Assembly (NCBI RefSeq): GCF_900113005.1
Contig: NZ_FONW01000001.1
Coordinates: 762,996-826,995, forward strand
DNA: 64,000 nt
Reading direction: 5' to 3'
DNA from: Sunxiuqinia elliptica
GTDB taxonomy: Bacteria; Bacteroidota; Bacteroidia; Bacteroidales; Prolixibacteraceae
The translations under genes and the position numbers were made by a program. Positions 34,148-44,213 of the stretch are shown piece by piece; position 1 is the first letter of the stretch; the number at the start of each line of letters is the position of its first letter. A model generated the notes under the pieces. The model saw only the letters and a program-made list of their open reading frames with translations. It was not told where the DNA came from and made no database searches.

Positions 34148-35197
34148 ATGAACACCGCCGAAAAATACATGAACCGCTGTTTGGAACTGGCCCAACTTGG
34201 AGCTGGAAGTGTTGCGCCTAACCCCATGGTTGGCTGTGTTGTGGTTCATGAAGGGAAAATTATTGGCGAAGGTTATCACCAAAAATGTGGCGAGGCGCAT
34301 GCTGAGGTAAATGCCATCCGTTCGGTTAAGGATAAAGTCTTGTTGAAAACTTCCACCTTGTACGTGAGCCTGGAACCATGTGCTCACTTCGGCAAAACTC
34401 CTCCATGTTCCGACCTGATTATTGAGCATCAGATTCCAAAAGTTGTCGTTGGATCAATTGATCCGTTTGCTGCGGTTGCCGGAAAAGGAATTGAAAAGAT
34501 GGAGAAGGCGGGTATTGAAGTTCAGCTTGGCGTGCTGGAAGAAGAATGCTTGTGGCTAAACCGGCGCTTTTTTACTTTTCATCAGAAAAAAAGGCCTTAC
34601 CTGATTTTGAAGTGGGCTCAAACGCTGGATGGATTTCTGGATATTGATCGTGCTCAACAGACCTTTGGACAGCCCACGTGGATTAGTAACGAGCTGTCGC
34701 GTCGGCAGGTGCATAAACAGCGCACTGAAGAAGATGCCATTTTGGTGGGCACCAATACGGCTCTGAAGGATAATCCGTCGTTGACCGTGAGAGAGTGGGT
34801 TGGGAAGCAGCCTTTGCGTTTGTTGATTGATCGGAAAAACCGCTTGGCTGAAAGCCTGAACCTGAAAGATGGAAGTGTGCCAACAGTCGTGTTTACAGAA
34901 GAGAAGATCGACTCGAAAGCCAATTTGGAGTATATCCGCATCGATTTTGACACCAATATTTTACCGCAGTTGTTGGCTTGGCTGTATGCACGAGATATTC
35001 AGTCGGTCATTGTCGAAGGGGGGCAGTTTTTGATACAATCTTTCATTGATCAAGGACTGTGGGACGAGGCGCATGTATACTTTGGAAATACCTTTTTCGT
35101 GAATGGTGTGCCAGCTCCCAAGCTTCCAGTGCCACCCATCAGGTCGGAAAATATGCACGACACCCAACTAAGGTTTTTTGTGAACCGACTTAAATAG
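34148..35197 (+). CDS. ribD: Bifunctional riboflavin biosynthesis deaminase/reductase RibD
   Basis: This 349-residue enzyme performs steps two and three of riboflavin synthesis. The deaminase domain (1-145) has the zinc site AHAEVNAI (His51, Glu53) and PCAHFGKTPPC (Cys78, Cys87). The reductase domain (about 146-349) has ILKWAQTLDGFLD, NELSRRQVHKQRTEEDAILVGTNTALKDNPSLTVR and the IVEGG motif. The ORF could extend to 34103 but that would enter prmC; ATG 34148 matches family N termini. No other rib genes are adjacent. Confidence 0.93.
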   Translation: MNTAEKYMNRCLELAQLGAGSVAPNPMVGCVVVHEGKIIGEGYHQKCGEAHAEVNAIRSVKDKVLLKTSTLYVSLEPCAHFGKTPPCSDLIIEHQIPKVVVGSIDPFAAVAGKGIEKMEKAGIEVQLGVLEEECLWLNRRFFTFHQKKRPYLILKWAQTLDGFLDIDRAQQTFGQPTWISNELSRRQVHKQRTEEDAILVGTNTALKDNPSLTVREWVGKQPLRLLIDRKNRLAESLNLKDGSVPTVVFTEEKIDSKANLEYIRIDFDTNILPQLLAWLYARDIQSVIVEGGQFLIQSFIDQGLWDEAHVYFGNTFFVNGVPAPKLPVPPIRSENMHDTQLRFFVNRLK

Positions 35198-35347
35198 TGT
35201 CTGCAATAAAAACTTCAAAACTAAAATCTTTGATAAGAAAACCTTAAAGGCAAGGCTTTCGAGGTTTTAAAAATCAGGGAGTTTACTTTCGTAAATGACC
35301 GTTTTTAAACCGAGAGTAACGCAGTATTTGGCTTTTTCTTGCAAAGA

Positions 35348-35749
35348 CTAAATAGCTCGCGGGCTATTGGATAAAATCCGTATTTTTAGCTCATTCTCAA
35401 CATACTGGAAATAATAGAATAGCTTGTGGTTGATGTCCAATCCATAATCAATTTGCGGGTTGTAGTCAATTTGTCCGTCCAGTAATCGTGCATTCCGGTG
35501 CCAAATGGAATTGTAGTTCCAGGCATTGACATACTGCTCGTTCCATGTTTCGTAATATTGTTGCGAATGGTACCAGCTGGGTTTACTGTATGTTAAGAAC
35601 CAGGATTCAAAACCGGGATCCAACACGATAAGTTCGTAAGAAACGCTATCTTCGGTATCAACAGTGTCGGTCGCTTTAATTTGAATGTTTTGCTGACTGG
35701 CACAAGCCGCTATCAGTATAAGAAAAAGAGTAAATTGTAGTGTTTTCAT
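35348..35749 (-). CDS. Small lipoprotein, DUF6146-like
   Basis: This 133-residue protein has a lipoprotein signal ending LIAAC (Cys16). The mature part is rich in Tyr, Trp and Asn, with LIVLDPGFESWF and EQYVNAWNYNSIWH. This matches my recollection of the DUF6146 family of Bacteroidota, which has no function. It is monocistronic. Confidence 0.7.
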   Translation of the reverse strand: MKTLQFTLFLILIAACASQQNIQIKATDTVDTEDSVSYELIVLDPGFESWFLTYSKPSWYHSQQYYETWNEQYVNAWNYNSIWHRNARLLDGQIDYNPQIDYGLDINHKLFYYFQYVENELKIRILSNSPRAI

Positions 35750-35849
35750 GATTTTTCCTTTTTATCTTGATACGAATAAGCGCCGCATATTGTTTATAAT
35801 TGTAAAATTCCAGTAAATTTAAATCACTGATTTTTTAAAGCTGCATTGA

Positions 35850-37316
35850 ATGTTGGAGTTTCTTAGAGAAGTCTGGGGGTATATGCCTGGTGCCATAACC
35901 GTGCTGTATATTGTTACGGTTATTTTTATTGCCATCTTAATTGTGTTAGAAAACAGAAATCCAATTAAAACGATAAGTTGGGTGCTGGTGTTGGTTGCTG
36001 TTCCGGTAGGCGGAATGATTATCTACCTGTTTTTTGGACAGGAGTACCGGAAAAAGAAGATGTTTTCGAAAAAGGGACTTTATTACCTTGAGAAACTAAG
36101 AAAGCAAACGCAGGATCAACTGCGGCAGTTGCCTCATAGCGGACACCTCTTTCCGGAAAATATTGTCGCTAAAAAGCACTTAATTAATTTGGCGTTGGCG
36201 AATTCAAATGCTTTGCTTAGTGTGAATAATGAGGTCACCATCCTGAAAAATGGGCATGAAGCTTTTCCTGCTATTTTTCAGGCCATTGAGAGGGCCCGGC
36301 ATCATATTCACCTGGAATATTACATTGTTGAAGGAGATGAACTGGGGAACCAACTGAAAGATTTACTGGTGCGAAAAGCCCGGCAAGGCGTTGAGGTGCG
36401 GTTTATCTATGATGATGTGGGAAGTTGGCAGTTACCCAAAAAATACATTCGGGAGTTGAGGGAAGCAGGCGTGAAAATTGACTGCTTCATGCGGGTGCGT
36501 TTTCCCGTGCTGACTTCGCGGGTCAACTACCGAAATCATCGGAAGATTATTGTGATTGACGGTGAGATTGGATTTACCGGAGGATTGAATTTCGCTGATC
36601 GTTACATTCATGGAACCCGTGGCTTAGGCAAGTGGCGCGATACGCATTTGATGGTAAAAGGTGACGCAGCTATTTCATTGCAGATCGTATTTATGGCTGA
36701 CTGGTATTTTGTGTCGAAAGAGATTTTGAGGGGAGAGGCATATTTCAAGCAGTTACCTGCCAGTGATGGGAAGTTGGTTCAGGTGGTATCCAGTGGACCC
36801 GATTCTGATTGGGAGAGCATTGGGCAGACCTATTTCTCAGCTATCGCATCGGCTAGCGAGCGCGTATTTATTGCAACTCCCTACCTGATTCCAACTTCGG
36901 ATATTGTGTTTGCCATGAAAACGGCGGCTTTGGGTGGAATTGATATCCGGGTGTTGTTGCCGGAAAACTCAGATGCCTTTTTCCCAAAATGGAGTTCCGA
37001 TTCTTATATAGAAGAATTGTTGGAAGCCGGCGTTCGGATTTACCATTACAAGCCGGGTTTTACACATAGTAAATTGATGGTTGTCGATAGTATTTTCTCA
37101 TCAGTTGGGACAGCCAATATGGACTTCCGAAGTTTGGAAACCAACTTTGAGGTGAATGCCATGGTGTACGATGAAGAGATAGCCCACGAGCTAGAGACTC
37201 ATTTTTATGAAGATCTGGAAAGCAGCGAAGAGTTGGTATTGCGCGAATGGGAAAAGCGCAGCAAATGGCGAAGAGCGATGGAATCCTTTGCCCGCTTGCT
37301 TAGTCCTACCTTATAG
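35850..37316 (+). CDS. cls: Cardiolipin synthase (phospholipase D family)
   Basis: This 488-residue membrane enzyme condenses two phosphatidylglycerol molecules into cardiolipin and glycerol. It has two N-terminal membrane helices (about 10-65), and two HKD motifs: HRKIIVIDGEIGFTGG (about residue 230) and HSKLMVVDSIFSSVGTAN (about 406). Length and order match bacterial ClsA. The gene stands alone. Confidence 0.94.
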   Translation: MLEFLREVWGYMPGAITVLYIVTVIFIAILIVLENRNPIKTISWVLVLVAVPVGGMIIYLFFGQEYRKKKMFSKKGLYYLEKLRKQTQDQLRQLPHSGHLFPENIVAKKHLINLALANSNALLSVNNEVTILKNGHEAFPAIFQAIERARHHIHLEYYIVEGDELGNQLKDLLVRKARQGVEVRFIYDDVGSWQLPKKYIRELREAGVKIDCFMRVRFPVLTSRVNYRNHRKIIVIDGEIGFTGGLNFADRYIHGTRGLGKWRDTHLMVKGDAAISLQIVFMADWYFVSKEILRGEAYFKQLPASDGKLVQVVSSGPDSDWESIGQTYFSAIASASERVFIATPYLIPTSDIVFAMKTAALGGIDIRVLLPENSDAFFPKWSSDSYIEELLEAGVRIYHYKPGFTHSKLMVVDSIFSSVGTANMDFRSLETNFEVNAMVYDEEIAHELETHFYEDLESSEELVLREWEKRSKWRRAMESFARLLSPTL

Positions 37317-37631
37317 CCAGTAGATTAGCGTGAAAATAAAAAGTGCATCAAGGAGAATATTCAATCAATAAATTGCGTACAATTGCAGGGTAAAATTGAT
37401 GCTATTATTAACCTGATTTTAGTTCAAATTGAAAGTCTGTTGGTTTGATATATCCCAGTTTTCGTTTTCTCTCCGGATTGAGAAAATAAGCGAAAGCGCT
37501 TGGAAACAACTGTTTCTGGCTGCTGATGGTATGCTGCGCGCTTTTTCTCTTCAGGTTGACCGACGAAAAGCCGTCTATAAACTTACCGCTGGCTCTGCAC
37601 CGTTGGGTGTTTAATATTCAATCATAAACAA
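37317..37631. other. Intergenic region, no gene seen
   Basis: About 315 bp upstream of the RimK-like gene. A 61-codon frame at 37429-37614 looks like chance. The string ATATTCAATCA occurs near 37360 and again at 37613, just before the start codon, but nothing else is recognisable. Confidence 0.4.
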
Positions 37632-39101
37632 ATGCAATCCACATTGATCCTTCTGGATTCGGTGACGCAATGGAAGCCCTACTATGAAACGGAAACCATT
37701 ACGACAGCTGCAGACTACCTGCAGAACGAAGACCTGAGTAAAAAACCGTTGTTGGTGATTAACCTTTGTGAAAAGCTCAACTATCTTTCTGAAGGTTACT
37801 ACTGTTCGCTTTTGGCCCAAGCTCGTGGGCATAAAGTCTTGCCCGATGTTGATGTCCTTAACCGGATGGAAAGCGGAGCTATTTCCCGTTTGGATGATAA
37901 CCTGCAGAAAATAACCTATCGCTGGCTGCAAACCATGGACTGTCCGGAGCAGGAGTTAATTCCGTTGGACATTTATTTTGGGGTATGCAATGTGCCGGAA
38001 ATGAGTAAAGTGGCCCACTTCATTTTTGAGCAGCATCCTTGTCCGGTGTTGCGGGTGTTGTTTGCCAACCGTCCCAAAAACCAGATCGACTCAGTTCATC
38101 CTTTGGGCTTGAGTGAGTTGTCGGATGAACAGCAGGATTTGTTTGCTCAGGCTTTGGATAATTTTAGCAAGCGCGTTTGGCGTCAACCACGTTCGCACAA
38201 GTCTTCCCGGTTTGATTTGGCTATTTTGCACGATCCGGCGGAAGTACTTCCTCCAAGCAATAAAGGTGCGTTGAATAAATTTTTATCGCAGGCCAAAAAG
38301 ATGAACATTAATGCTGAGTTGATCACAGAAGATGACTCCATTCGTTTGTTGGAGTTTGATGCGTTATTTATACGTCAAACAACGGCGTTGAACCACCCGA
38401 CCTATCGGTTGGCCCAGCAGGCCCGGCAGGCTGATATGGTTGTTATTGATGATCCACTGTCGATCATTCGCTGCACCAATAAGGTGTATTTAAAAGAGTT
38501 GCTGGAAAGGGAAGGAGTGCCCACACCCAATTCAAAGTTGATCTTCAAAAATAACCTGGTGTCTTTTCAGGAGTTGGAAGAATGCTTGGGAAATCCGGTG
38601 ATCCTGAAGGTGCCTGATGGCTCATTTTCAGTGGGAATGCACAAAGTGTCAACCGAGCAGGAATATGCTGAGGCTTTGGAGGTGCTTTCTTTGCAATCGT
38701 CTGTTTTTTTAGCGCAGGAGTTTGTCCCTACCAGTTTCGATTGGCGCATTGGCTTGCTAAATGGGGAAGTGCTGTTTGCTTGCAAGTACTTCATGGCTCG
38801 CGGACATTGGCAAATCTACAATCACCAGGGAAATGGAAAAACGCGCTCGGGGGCGTATGAGGCAGTGCCAATTGCTAAAGTTCCCCGTCATGTGCTTCGC
38901 AATGCGATAAAAGCGGCCTCGTTAATTGGCAAAGGCTTGTATGGGGTCGATATCAAAGAGCTTGACCGGCGCTCGGTAGTCATCGAGGTAAACGATAACC
39001 CGTCCATTGATCAGGGGGTGGAAGATGACGTGTTGGGTGATGAGCTTTACCGGTTGATTTTGCGTGAGTTTATGGATCGTTTGGAACAAAAACGCCGTTG
39101 A
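37632..39101 (+). CDS. RimK-like ATP-grasp ligase with N-terminal RLAN domain
   Basis: This 489-residue protein has an N-terminal RLAN domain (about 1-170, with PLLVINLCEKLNYLSEGYYCSLLAQARGHKVLP), a linker and a C-terminal ATP-grasp domain (about 275-480; IIRCTNKVYLKELLEREGVPTP, VILKVPDGSFSVGM, DWRIGLLNGEV, GVDIKEL, VIEVNDNPS). RimK relatives ligate glutamate or other amino acids to a carboxyl group. RLAN-RimK genes commonly neighbour a GNAT or GNAT-peptidase gene, as here (2 bp downstream). The product of the pair is unknown; an acylated small peptide is a reasonable guess. Confidence 0.87.
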   Translation: MQSTLILLDSVTQWKPYYETETITTAADYLQNEDLSKKPLLVINLCEKLNYLSEGYYCSLLAQARGHKVLPDVDVLNRMESGAISRLDDNLQKITYRWLQTMDCPEQELIPLDIYFGVCNVPEMSKVAHFIFEQHPCPVLRVLFANRPKNQIDSVHPLGLSELSDEQQDLFAQALDNFSKRVWRQPRSHKSSRFDLAILHDPAEVLPPSNKGALNKFLSQAKKMNINAELITEDDSIRLLEFDALFIRQTTALNHPTYRLAQQARQADMVVIDDPLSIIRCTNKVYLKELLEREGVPTPNSKLIFKNNLVSFQELEECLGNPVILKVPDGSFSVGMHKVSTEQEYAEALEVLSLQSSVFLAQEFVPTSFDWRIGLLNGEVLFACKYFMARGHWQIYNHQGNGKTRSGAYEAVPIAKVPRHVLRNAIKAASLIGKGLYGVDIKELDRRSVVIEVNDNPSIDQGVEDDVLGDELYRLILREFMDRLEQKRR

Positions 39102-39103
39102 CA

Positions 39104-39562
39104 ATGAGTGCGAATTCCGTGCATATACGTCCGGCAGTAGCTGCTGATCTAAACGAGTTGTTTCATTTAGAGCAATTGTGTTTTGATGCCGAAAGTTTTA
39201 ATCGCAGACAGCTTCGCTACTTAGCCCACCGTGCCAATGGGTTGTTTTGGATACTGACTGATGAGGGACGTATTGCTGCTTTCATCATTTTACTTGAACG
39301 CAAGAATACCGAAGGATTGCGGGTGTACTCGTTGGCCGTATCGCCAGCCTTTAGAGGGAGAAGTTATGCGCAGCAAATGATTCAACAGGCTTTGGTTTTA
39401 GCTCAGGAACGTGCTAAGCGATTCCTTTACTTAGAAGTTAGTGAGCACAATGGTGCAGCGATTCAGTTGTATCGAAAGCTGGGATTTATGGAAACAGGTC
39501 GCCGAAAGGCATATTACAAAGATGGCAGTGCTGCTTTGTTGATGCGCCTATTTATTGACTGA
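39104..39562 (+). CDS. GNAT family N-acetyltransferase
   Basis: This 152-residue enzyme shows the GNAT core: VYSLAVSPAFRGRSYAQQMI (acetyl-CoA binding, about residue 75) and LEVSEHNGAAIQLYRKLGFMETGRR. It resembles RimI-type N-terminal acetyltransferases. It begins 2 bp after the RLAN-RimK gene, so the two are translationally linked. ATG 39104 is preferred over the TTG at 39098. Its 3' end overlaps the convergent MFS gene by 15 bp. Confidence 0.88.
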   Translation: MSANSVHIRPAVAADLNELFHLEQLCFDAESFNRRQLRYLAHRANGLFWILTDEGRIAAFIILLERKNTEGLRVYSLAVSPAFRGRSYAQQMIQQALVLAQERAKRFLYLEVSEHNGAAIQLYRKLGFMETGRRKAYYKDGSAALLMRLFID

Positions 39563-40711
39563 AAGAGCTGGTTTGGGTAGTGCAAAGGAAAAACTGAGCA
39601 GAATGCCAACGATGGTTGTTAGCCCGGTAAAAACAAATGCAACCTTAGGAGATATTGCCCACAAACTTCCGGTTAGGGCGGCACCCAAGAAAGAGCCAAA
39701 GTACTGCAGACTTATAATGATGCCATTCCCTTTTCCTCGTTGTTCGTTTGAAATCCCTCGGTTTGCCAGCATCGGAACAATACTTGAAATGGAGAAGCTG
39801 CCACTCATCAGCAAAACGGTACCGGCAATGGTGAAGGGCAGCGAATGGAAAGCTAATAAGATAAATCCAATACCTTCCATGATGAAAAGAGAAGCAAGAA
39901 CACGCCAGCCTTTTTCCTTGGTAGCCAGTTTAGAAAAGAAGGACAGTAAGCCGAGCGCAACCAAAATGGCTGGCGTTAAAATGAGCCACATCTGATTGGT
40001 TTCCAAAATTCCTTTCAGCAAAAGGGGAAGCATGAAAAAGAAAGCCATCATAACAAAGTTGTTGGTCGTAAGTAAAAATCCCATGGTTAGGTTTCTCCGG
40101 GTGATGACCCGCTTTTGGCTTTTCTTTTCAGCATATTTTGCTTTCCGAACTACGGGGTCAACTTGCTTGGTTGCAAGCAAAACCCAAATAAAACAGCCTG
40201 CAATTAGTAGGGCTGAAAAGATAAACATCTGGCTAACATTCAGAACAATGTGCATTAATGGGCCAACGGTGTACGAAAGCATGGTAAAGGTGCCCAATAC
40301 GGCTCCCAGCCTCGTCAGTTCTTTATCGCGATCTTCGTTATCAACAGCCGATGAAATCCAGGAATAGCCAACGGTAACGATGGCACCACTTCCTTGCAGG
40401 GCTCGGGCAAAAATTAACCAGTAAATGTTGGTGGCAAAAGCTGCTGTTAGTAATCCTGCAATGAGCATCACGAGACCAGCAAGCATCATCTTTTTATAGC
40501 CAATACGATCACTTAGTGAGCCAAATGGAATTTGCAAGACGGCTTGCGTAAGTCCAAAGATGCCAAGTGCGTAGCCAATTAACGTTGGCGATCCTCCTTC
40601 CAAATTGAGGCCGTAAGCCGTGAGGAATGGAATAATGCTCGACATGGAAAATAACCGCATTCCCAAAGTCGTTGAAATAATATGGGTTAACCTTCCGGTT
40701 GACTTGTTCAT
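39548..40711 (-). CDS. MFS transporter (drug/efflux type)
   Basis: This 387-residue protein has about 12 membrane helices and the MFS motif A GSLSDRIGYKKM (about residue 62) followed by ARALQGSGAIVTVGYSWI (motif B/C-like). It resembles proton-coupled efflux pumps of the DHA type. The substrate is not predictable. It is divergent from purM, with about 190 bp between the starts. Confidence 0.88.
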   Translation of the reverse strand: MNKSTGRLTHIISTTLGMRLFSMSSIIPFLTAYGLNLEGGSPTLIGYALGIFGLTQAVLQIPFGSLSDRIGYKKMMLAGLVMLIAGLLTAAFATNIYWLIFARALQGSGAIVTVGYSWISSAVDNEDRDKELTRLGAVLGTFTMLSYTVGPLMHIVLNVSQMFIFSALLIAGCFIWVLLATKQVDPVVRKAKYAEKKSQKRVITRRNLTMGFLLTTNNFVMMAFFFMLPLLLKGILETNQMWLILTPAILVALGLLSFFSKLATKEKGWRVLASLFIMEGIGFILLAFHSLPFTIAGTVLLMSGSFSISSIVPMLANRGISNEQRGKGNGIIISLQYFGSFLGAALTGSLWAISPKVAFVFTGLTTIVGILLSFSFALPKPALSVNK

Positions 40712-40865
40712 AGCTCGAAAAATTAAAGGGAGTGAGGGCTGGTTAGGAAGTTCAGGCTACAAAATTAACAGTAAATTAGATGAAAAGAAAAGGAATGCAA
40801 GAAAGTTGCAAGAACAAGCCTAATGCTTAAATGGTTGGCAATCCTTTTTTTTTGCTTAAAAATAT

Positions 40866-40873
40866 TAACTTTG
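40866..40873 (+). promoter_or_regulatory. Putative -7 element of purM-prfA-pyrF
   Basis: TAACTTTG matches TAnnTTTG, 25 bases before the purM start codon; the -33 region is T-rich. Confidence 0.5.
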
Positions 40874-40898
40874 TGCGCTGAAATTACAGACTGATTTT

Positions 40899-42065
40899 AT
40901 GAGCGATAACAGGTACATGGCGAGAGGTGTTTCGGCTTCGAAAGAGGATGTTCATCAGGCCATTAAAAATATTGATAAAGGATTGTTTCCTAAAGCTTTT
41001 TGCAAAATTATTCCTGATGTGTTGGGAGGCGATCCGGATTGGTGTAACATTATGCATGCCGACGGTGCCGGGACCAAATCTTCTTTGGCCTACATGTACT
41101 GGAAGGAAACAGGCGACCTATCGGTGTGGAAAGGCATTTCCCAGGATGCACTGATTATGAATATTGATGATTTGTTGTGTGTTGGGGCAACCGACAATAT
41201 TTTATTGTCATCAACTATTGGCCGGAATAAGAATAAAATTCCCGGAGAAGTAATTGCTGCAATTATCAATGGAACAGATGAGTTGTGCCGCGAACTGCAG
41301 GAGATGGGCGTTGGTGTTTTCCCAACGGGAGGTGAAACAGCTGATGTGGGCGATTTGGTTCGTACCATCATTGTCGATTCTACCGTAACTTGCCGGATAA
41401 AAAGGGAAGATGTGATCGCTGCTGACCGAATTGAAGCTGGCGATGTGATTGTTGGTTTGTCTTCTTTCGGACAAGCAAGCTATGAAAAAGAATACAATGG
41501 AGGCATGGGAAGTAACGGACTGACTTCAGCCCGTCACGATGTATTTGCCAATTACCTGGCGGCTAAATACCCCGAGAGTTTTGATCCTGAGGTGCCAGCC
41601 GACTTGGTTTATTCCGGAAGTCGGAAACTAACGGAAGCGATTGAAGGATTAAGTCTGGATGCCGGAAAGTTGGTCTTGTCGCCAACACGGACGTATGCGC
41701 CGGTTATTAAAAAGATTTTGGACGAACACCGGACTTCTATTCATGGAATGGTTCACTGTTCTGGTGGTGCTCAAACCAAAGTGCTTCATTTTGTAGATGG
41801 GGTACATGTGGTGAAAAACAACCTGTTCCCGGTTCCTCCCTTATTCAAGTTAATTCAACAGGAATCTCAAACAGAATGGGCTGAAATGTATAAGGTGTTC
41901 AACATGGGACATCGGATGGAAATCTACCTGAAGCCAGAATTGGCTGATTCGATTATTGAAATATCAAAATCATTTAACATTGATGCGCAGGTGGTCGGTC
42001 ATGTTGAGGCTTATGAAGGCAAAAAATTGACCATCACTTCTGAATTTGGAACTTTTGAGTATTAA
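40899..42065 (+). CDS. purM: Phosphoribosylformylglycinamidine cyclo-ligase
   Basis: This 388-residue enzyme closes the imidazole ring in purine synthesis (FGAM to AIR, with ATP). It shows the PurM fold: ADGAGTKSSLAYMY near residue 52, the QDALIMNIDDLLCVGA stretch near 84, FPTGGETADVGD near 143, and HCSGGAQTKV near 285. It is about 40 residues longer than the E. coli enzyme, in line with Bacteroidota PurM. It leads a run of same-strand genes, purM-prfA-pyrF. Confidence 0.92.
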   Translation: MSDNRYMARGVSASKEDVHQAIKNIDKGLFPKAFCKIIPDVLGGDPDWCNIMHADGAGTKSSLAYMYWKETGDLSVWKGISQDALIMNIDDLLCVGATDNILLSSTIGRNKNKIPGEVIAAIINGTDELCRELQEMGVGVFPTGGETADVGDLVRTIIVDSTVTCRIKREDVIAADRIEAGDVIVGLSSFGQASYEKEYNGGMGSNGLTSARHDVFANYLAAKYPESFDPEVPADLVYSGSRKLTEAIEGLSLDAGKLVLSPTRTYAPVIKKILDEHRTSIHGMVHCSGGAQTKVLHFVDGVHVVKNNLFPVPPLFKLIQQESQTEWAEMYKVFNMGHRMEIYLKPELADSIIEISKSFNIDAQVVGHVEAYEGKKLTITSEFGTFEY

Positions 42066-42156
42066 AGAATACGGGTCTGTCAGCAAAGACAGAAGAAAAG
42101 CTTCCGGCTTTAGATTTTAGAAATTGAAAACTCGAAATTAGGAACTAGATTAATAT

Positions 42157-43242
42157 ATGGCAGATCATTCTATTTTAGACAAATATGAAGCCATTCAGCA
42201 CCGCCTGGATGAAGTAGGGCAGCAAATTACTGACCCTTCGGTGATGGCTGACATGAAGCGGTATGTGAAATTGAATCAGGAATATAAACGACTGGAAGCT
42301 TTAGTCAAAGCGTTTAAAGAATATAAAAACCTGGTTGAAAATATTGAGTCTGGTAAGGAAATGCTAGCCACGGAATCGGATGAGGAAATCCGCGAAATGG
42401 CGCGCGAAGAAATCGAAGCCAGCGAAGAGCAATTGCCGGGCAAAGAGCAGGAAATAAAAATGTTGTTGGTGCCCGCTGATCCGGAAGATAGCAAGAACGC
42501 TATTTTGGAAATCCGTGCAGGAACGGGTGGTGATGAGGCCAGTATTTTTGCAGGTGACCTGTTTCGCATGTACACCAAGTTTTGTGAGAAAAGAGGTTGG
42601 CGCATGGACGTTACCAACTACAGCGAAGGAACGTCAGGTGGTTACAAAGAGGTTGTTGTTAAAGTGACCGGCGAAGGAGTGTATGGAGTTTTGAAATATG
42701 AATCAGGCGTACACCGGGTACAACGGGTTCCTCAAACCGAAACGCAAGGCCGTGTGCACACATCGGCTGCTTCGGTGGCTGTTTTGCCTGAAGCTGAAGA
42801 ATTTGATATCGAATTGCGCAACGAAGATATCCGTCGCGATGAGTTCTGCTCTTCAGGACCTGGTGGACAATCCGTGAATACCACTTATTCTGCCATTCGA
42901 TTGACACACATTCCGTCAGGAATTGTCGTTCAGTGTCAGGATCAGAAATCAAAATTGAAGAACCTCGATAAGGCGATGGCTGAATTGCGGACTCGTTTAT
43001 ATAACATGGAGCATCAGAAATACCTGGACGAAATCGCGTCGAAGCGGAAGACCATGGTGTCAACAGGTGACCGTTCTGCAAAAATCCGGACTTACAACTG
43101 GCCACAAGGACGTGTGACTGATCACCGGATTAACTTGACTTTGTATAACCTGCAAGCTATCATTAACGGTGATATCGACGAGATCATCGAAAAACTGATG
43201 CTTGAAGAGAATGCCGAACGGATGAAAGAAGCTGAAATTTAA
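42157..43242 (+). CDS. prfA: Peptide chain release factor 1
   Basis: This 361-residue factor releases the nascent chain at UAA and UAG. The GGQ loop is GPGGQSVNTTYSAIR (Gly236-Gly237-Gln238), the target of PrmC methylation. The stop-codon recognition tripeptide is Pro192-Gln193-Thr194 in HRVQRVPQTETQGR, within the PxT rule for RF1 but with Gln rather than the usual Ala or Val. No in-frame stop or frameshift is present. It follows purM by 91 bp. Confidence 0.95.
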   Translation: MADHSILDKYEAIQHRLDEVGQQITDPSVMADMKRYVKLNQEYKRLEALVKAFKEYKNLVENIESGKEMLATESDEEIREMAREEIEASEEQLPGKEQEIKMLLVPADPEDSKNAILEIRAGTGGDEASIFAGDLFRMYTKFCEKRGWRMDVTNYSEGTSGGYKEVVVKVTGEGVYGVLKYESGVHRVQRVPQTETQGRVHTSAASVAVLPEAEEFDIELRNEDIRRDEFCSSGPGGQSVNTTYSAIRLTHIPSGIVVQCQDQKSKLKNLDKAMAELRTRLYNMEHQKYLDEIASKRKTMVSTGDRSAKIRTYNWPQGRVTDHRINLTLYNLQAIINGDIDEIIEKLMLEENAERMKEAEI

Positions 43243-43310
43243 AGAGCGATCAACGTCTATTTTGCCCAAAAATCTATTGTCTAATACCTCGTGTATAACA
43301 TCTATTGAAC

Positions 43311-44144
43311 ATGAATCGCGAACAATTATTTGAACAGATCAAGAAAAAGAGAAGTTTCCTGTGTGTTGGATTGGATTCTGATATCCTGAAAATTCCAGCT
43401 CATCTGAAAGAAACTTCTGACCCAATATTTGCATTCAATAAAGAGATTATTGATGCTACCCAAGACCTTTGTGTTGCTTACAAACCGAACCTGGCGTTCT
43501 ATGAAAGCTTGGGAGTTTCGGGCTGGGAAAGCCTGGAGAAAACCGTACACTACATTCGGGAAAAGTACCCGGAGCAATTTATTATAGCTGATGCCAAGCG
43601 TGGCGACATTGGTAACACTTCCAACTTGTATGCCCGTGCATTCTTTGACCGGATGGACTTTGATGCGGTAACAGTAGCTCCGTACATGGGTGAGGATTCT
43701 GTGAAGCCATTCATGACCTACCTTGACAAATGGGTGATTTTGTTGGCTTTGACTTCAAATAAGGGAGCTTTCGATTTTCAGTTTATCAAGAATGACGAAA
43801 ATGGCGAGCAACTGTTCGAGACCGTGTTGAAAACCTCACAGCAATGGGGAACTGGCGACAATATGATGTATGTTGTTGGTGCCACCAAAGCTGAAAAGCT
43901 GGAAGAAATTCGGACGATTGTTCCTGATCATTTCTTGCTGGTTCCCGGAGTTGGAGCGCAAGGCGGAAGTTTGCAGGAAGTTGCGAAGTATGGTATGAAT
44001 GAGCAGTGTGGTTTGTTGGTTAACTCATCACGAGGCATCATTTATGCATCAAATGATACTGACTTTGCTGAAAAAGCTCGTGCTGCTGCGATGGAAGTTC
44101 AGGTAGATATGGAAGAATTGCTACTTGAGGCAGAACTACTGTAA
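43311..44144 (+). CDS. pyrF: Orotidine 5'-phosphate decarboxylase
   Basis: This 277-residue enzyme decarboxylates OMP to UMP in pyrimidine synthesis. The catalytic block is [19 protein letters not shown] (about residue 88), with FLCVGLDSD near the N terminus and [18 protein letters not shown] near the end. It belongs to the longer type 2 group. It follows prfA by 68 bp and ends at a strong terminator. Confidence 0.94.
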   Translation: MNREQLFEQIKKKRSFLCVGLDSDILKIPAHLKETSDPIFAFNKEIIDATQDLCVAYKPNLAFYESLGVSGWESLEKTVHYIREKYPEQFIIADAKRGDIGNTSNLYARAFFDRMDFDAVTVAPYMGEDSVKPFMTYLDKWVILLALTSNKGAFDFQFIKNDENGEQLFETVLKTSQQWGTGDNMMYVVGATKAEKLEEIRTIVPDHFLLVPGVGAQGGSLQEVAKYGMNEQCGLLVNSSRGIIYASNDTDFAEKARAAAMEVQVDMEELLLEAELL

Positions 44145-44180
44145 CAAGCGATGAGCATTTAAAATATTGAAAACTCATAG

Positions 44181-44213
44181 GCCCGGGACTGGATTGGTCC
44201 CGGGCTTTTTGTT
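44181..44213. terminator. Strong terminator between pyrF and the VTT gene
   Basis: GCCCGGGAC pairs with GTCCCGGGC around a short loop, followed by TTTTTGTTTT. It serves pyrF on the plus strand; the converging gene at 44214 begins where it ends. Confidence 0.85.

Noticed and set aside
37429-37614. 61-codon plus-strand ORF before the RimK-like gene
   Set aside because: No family, no clear start signal, and composition like spacer.
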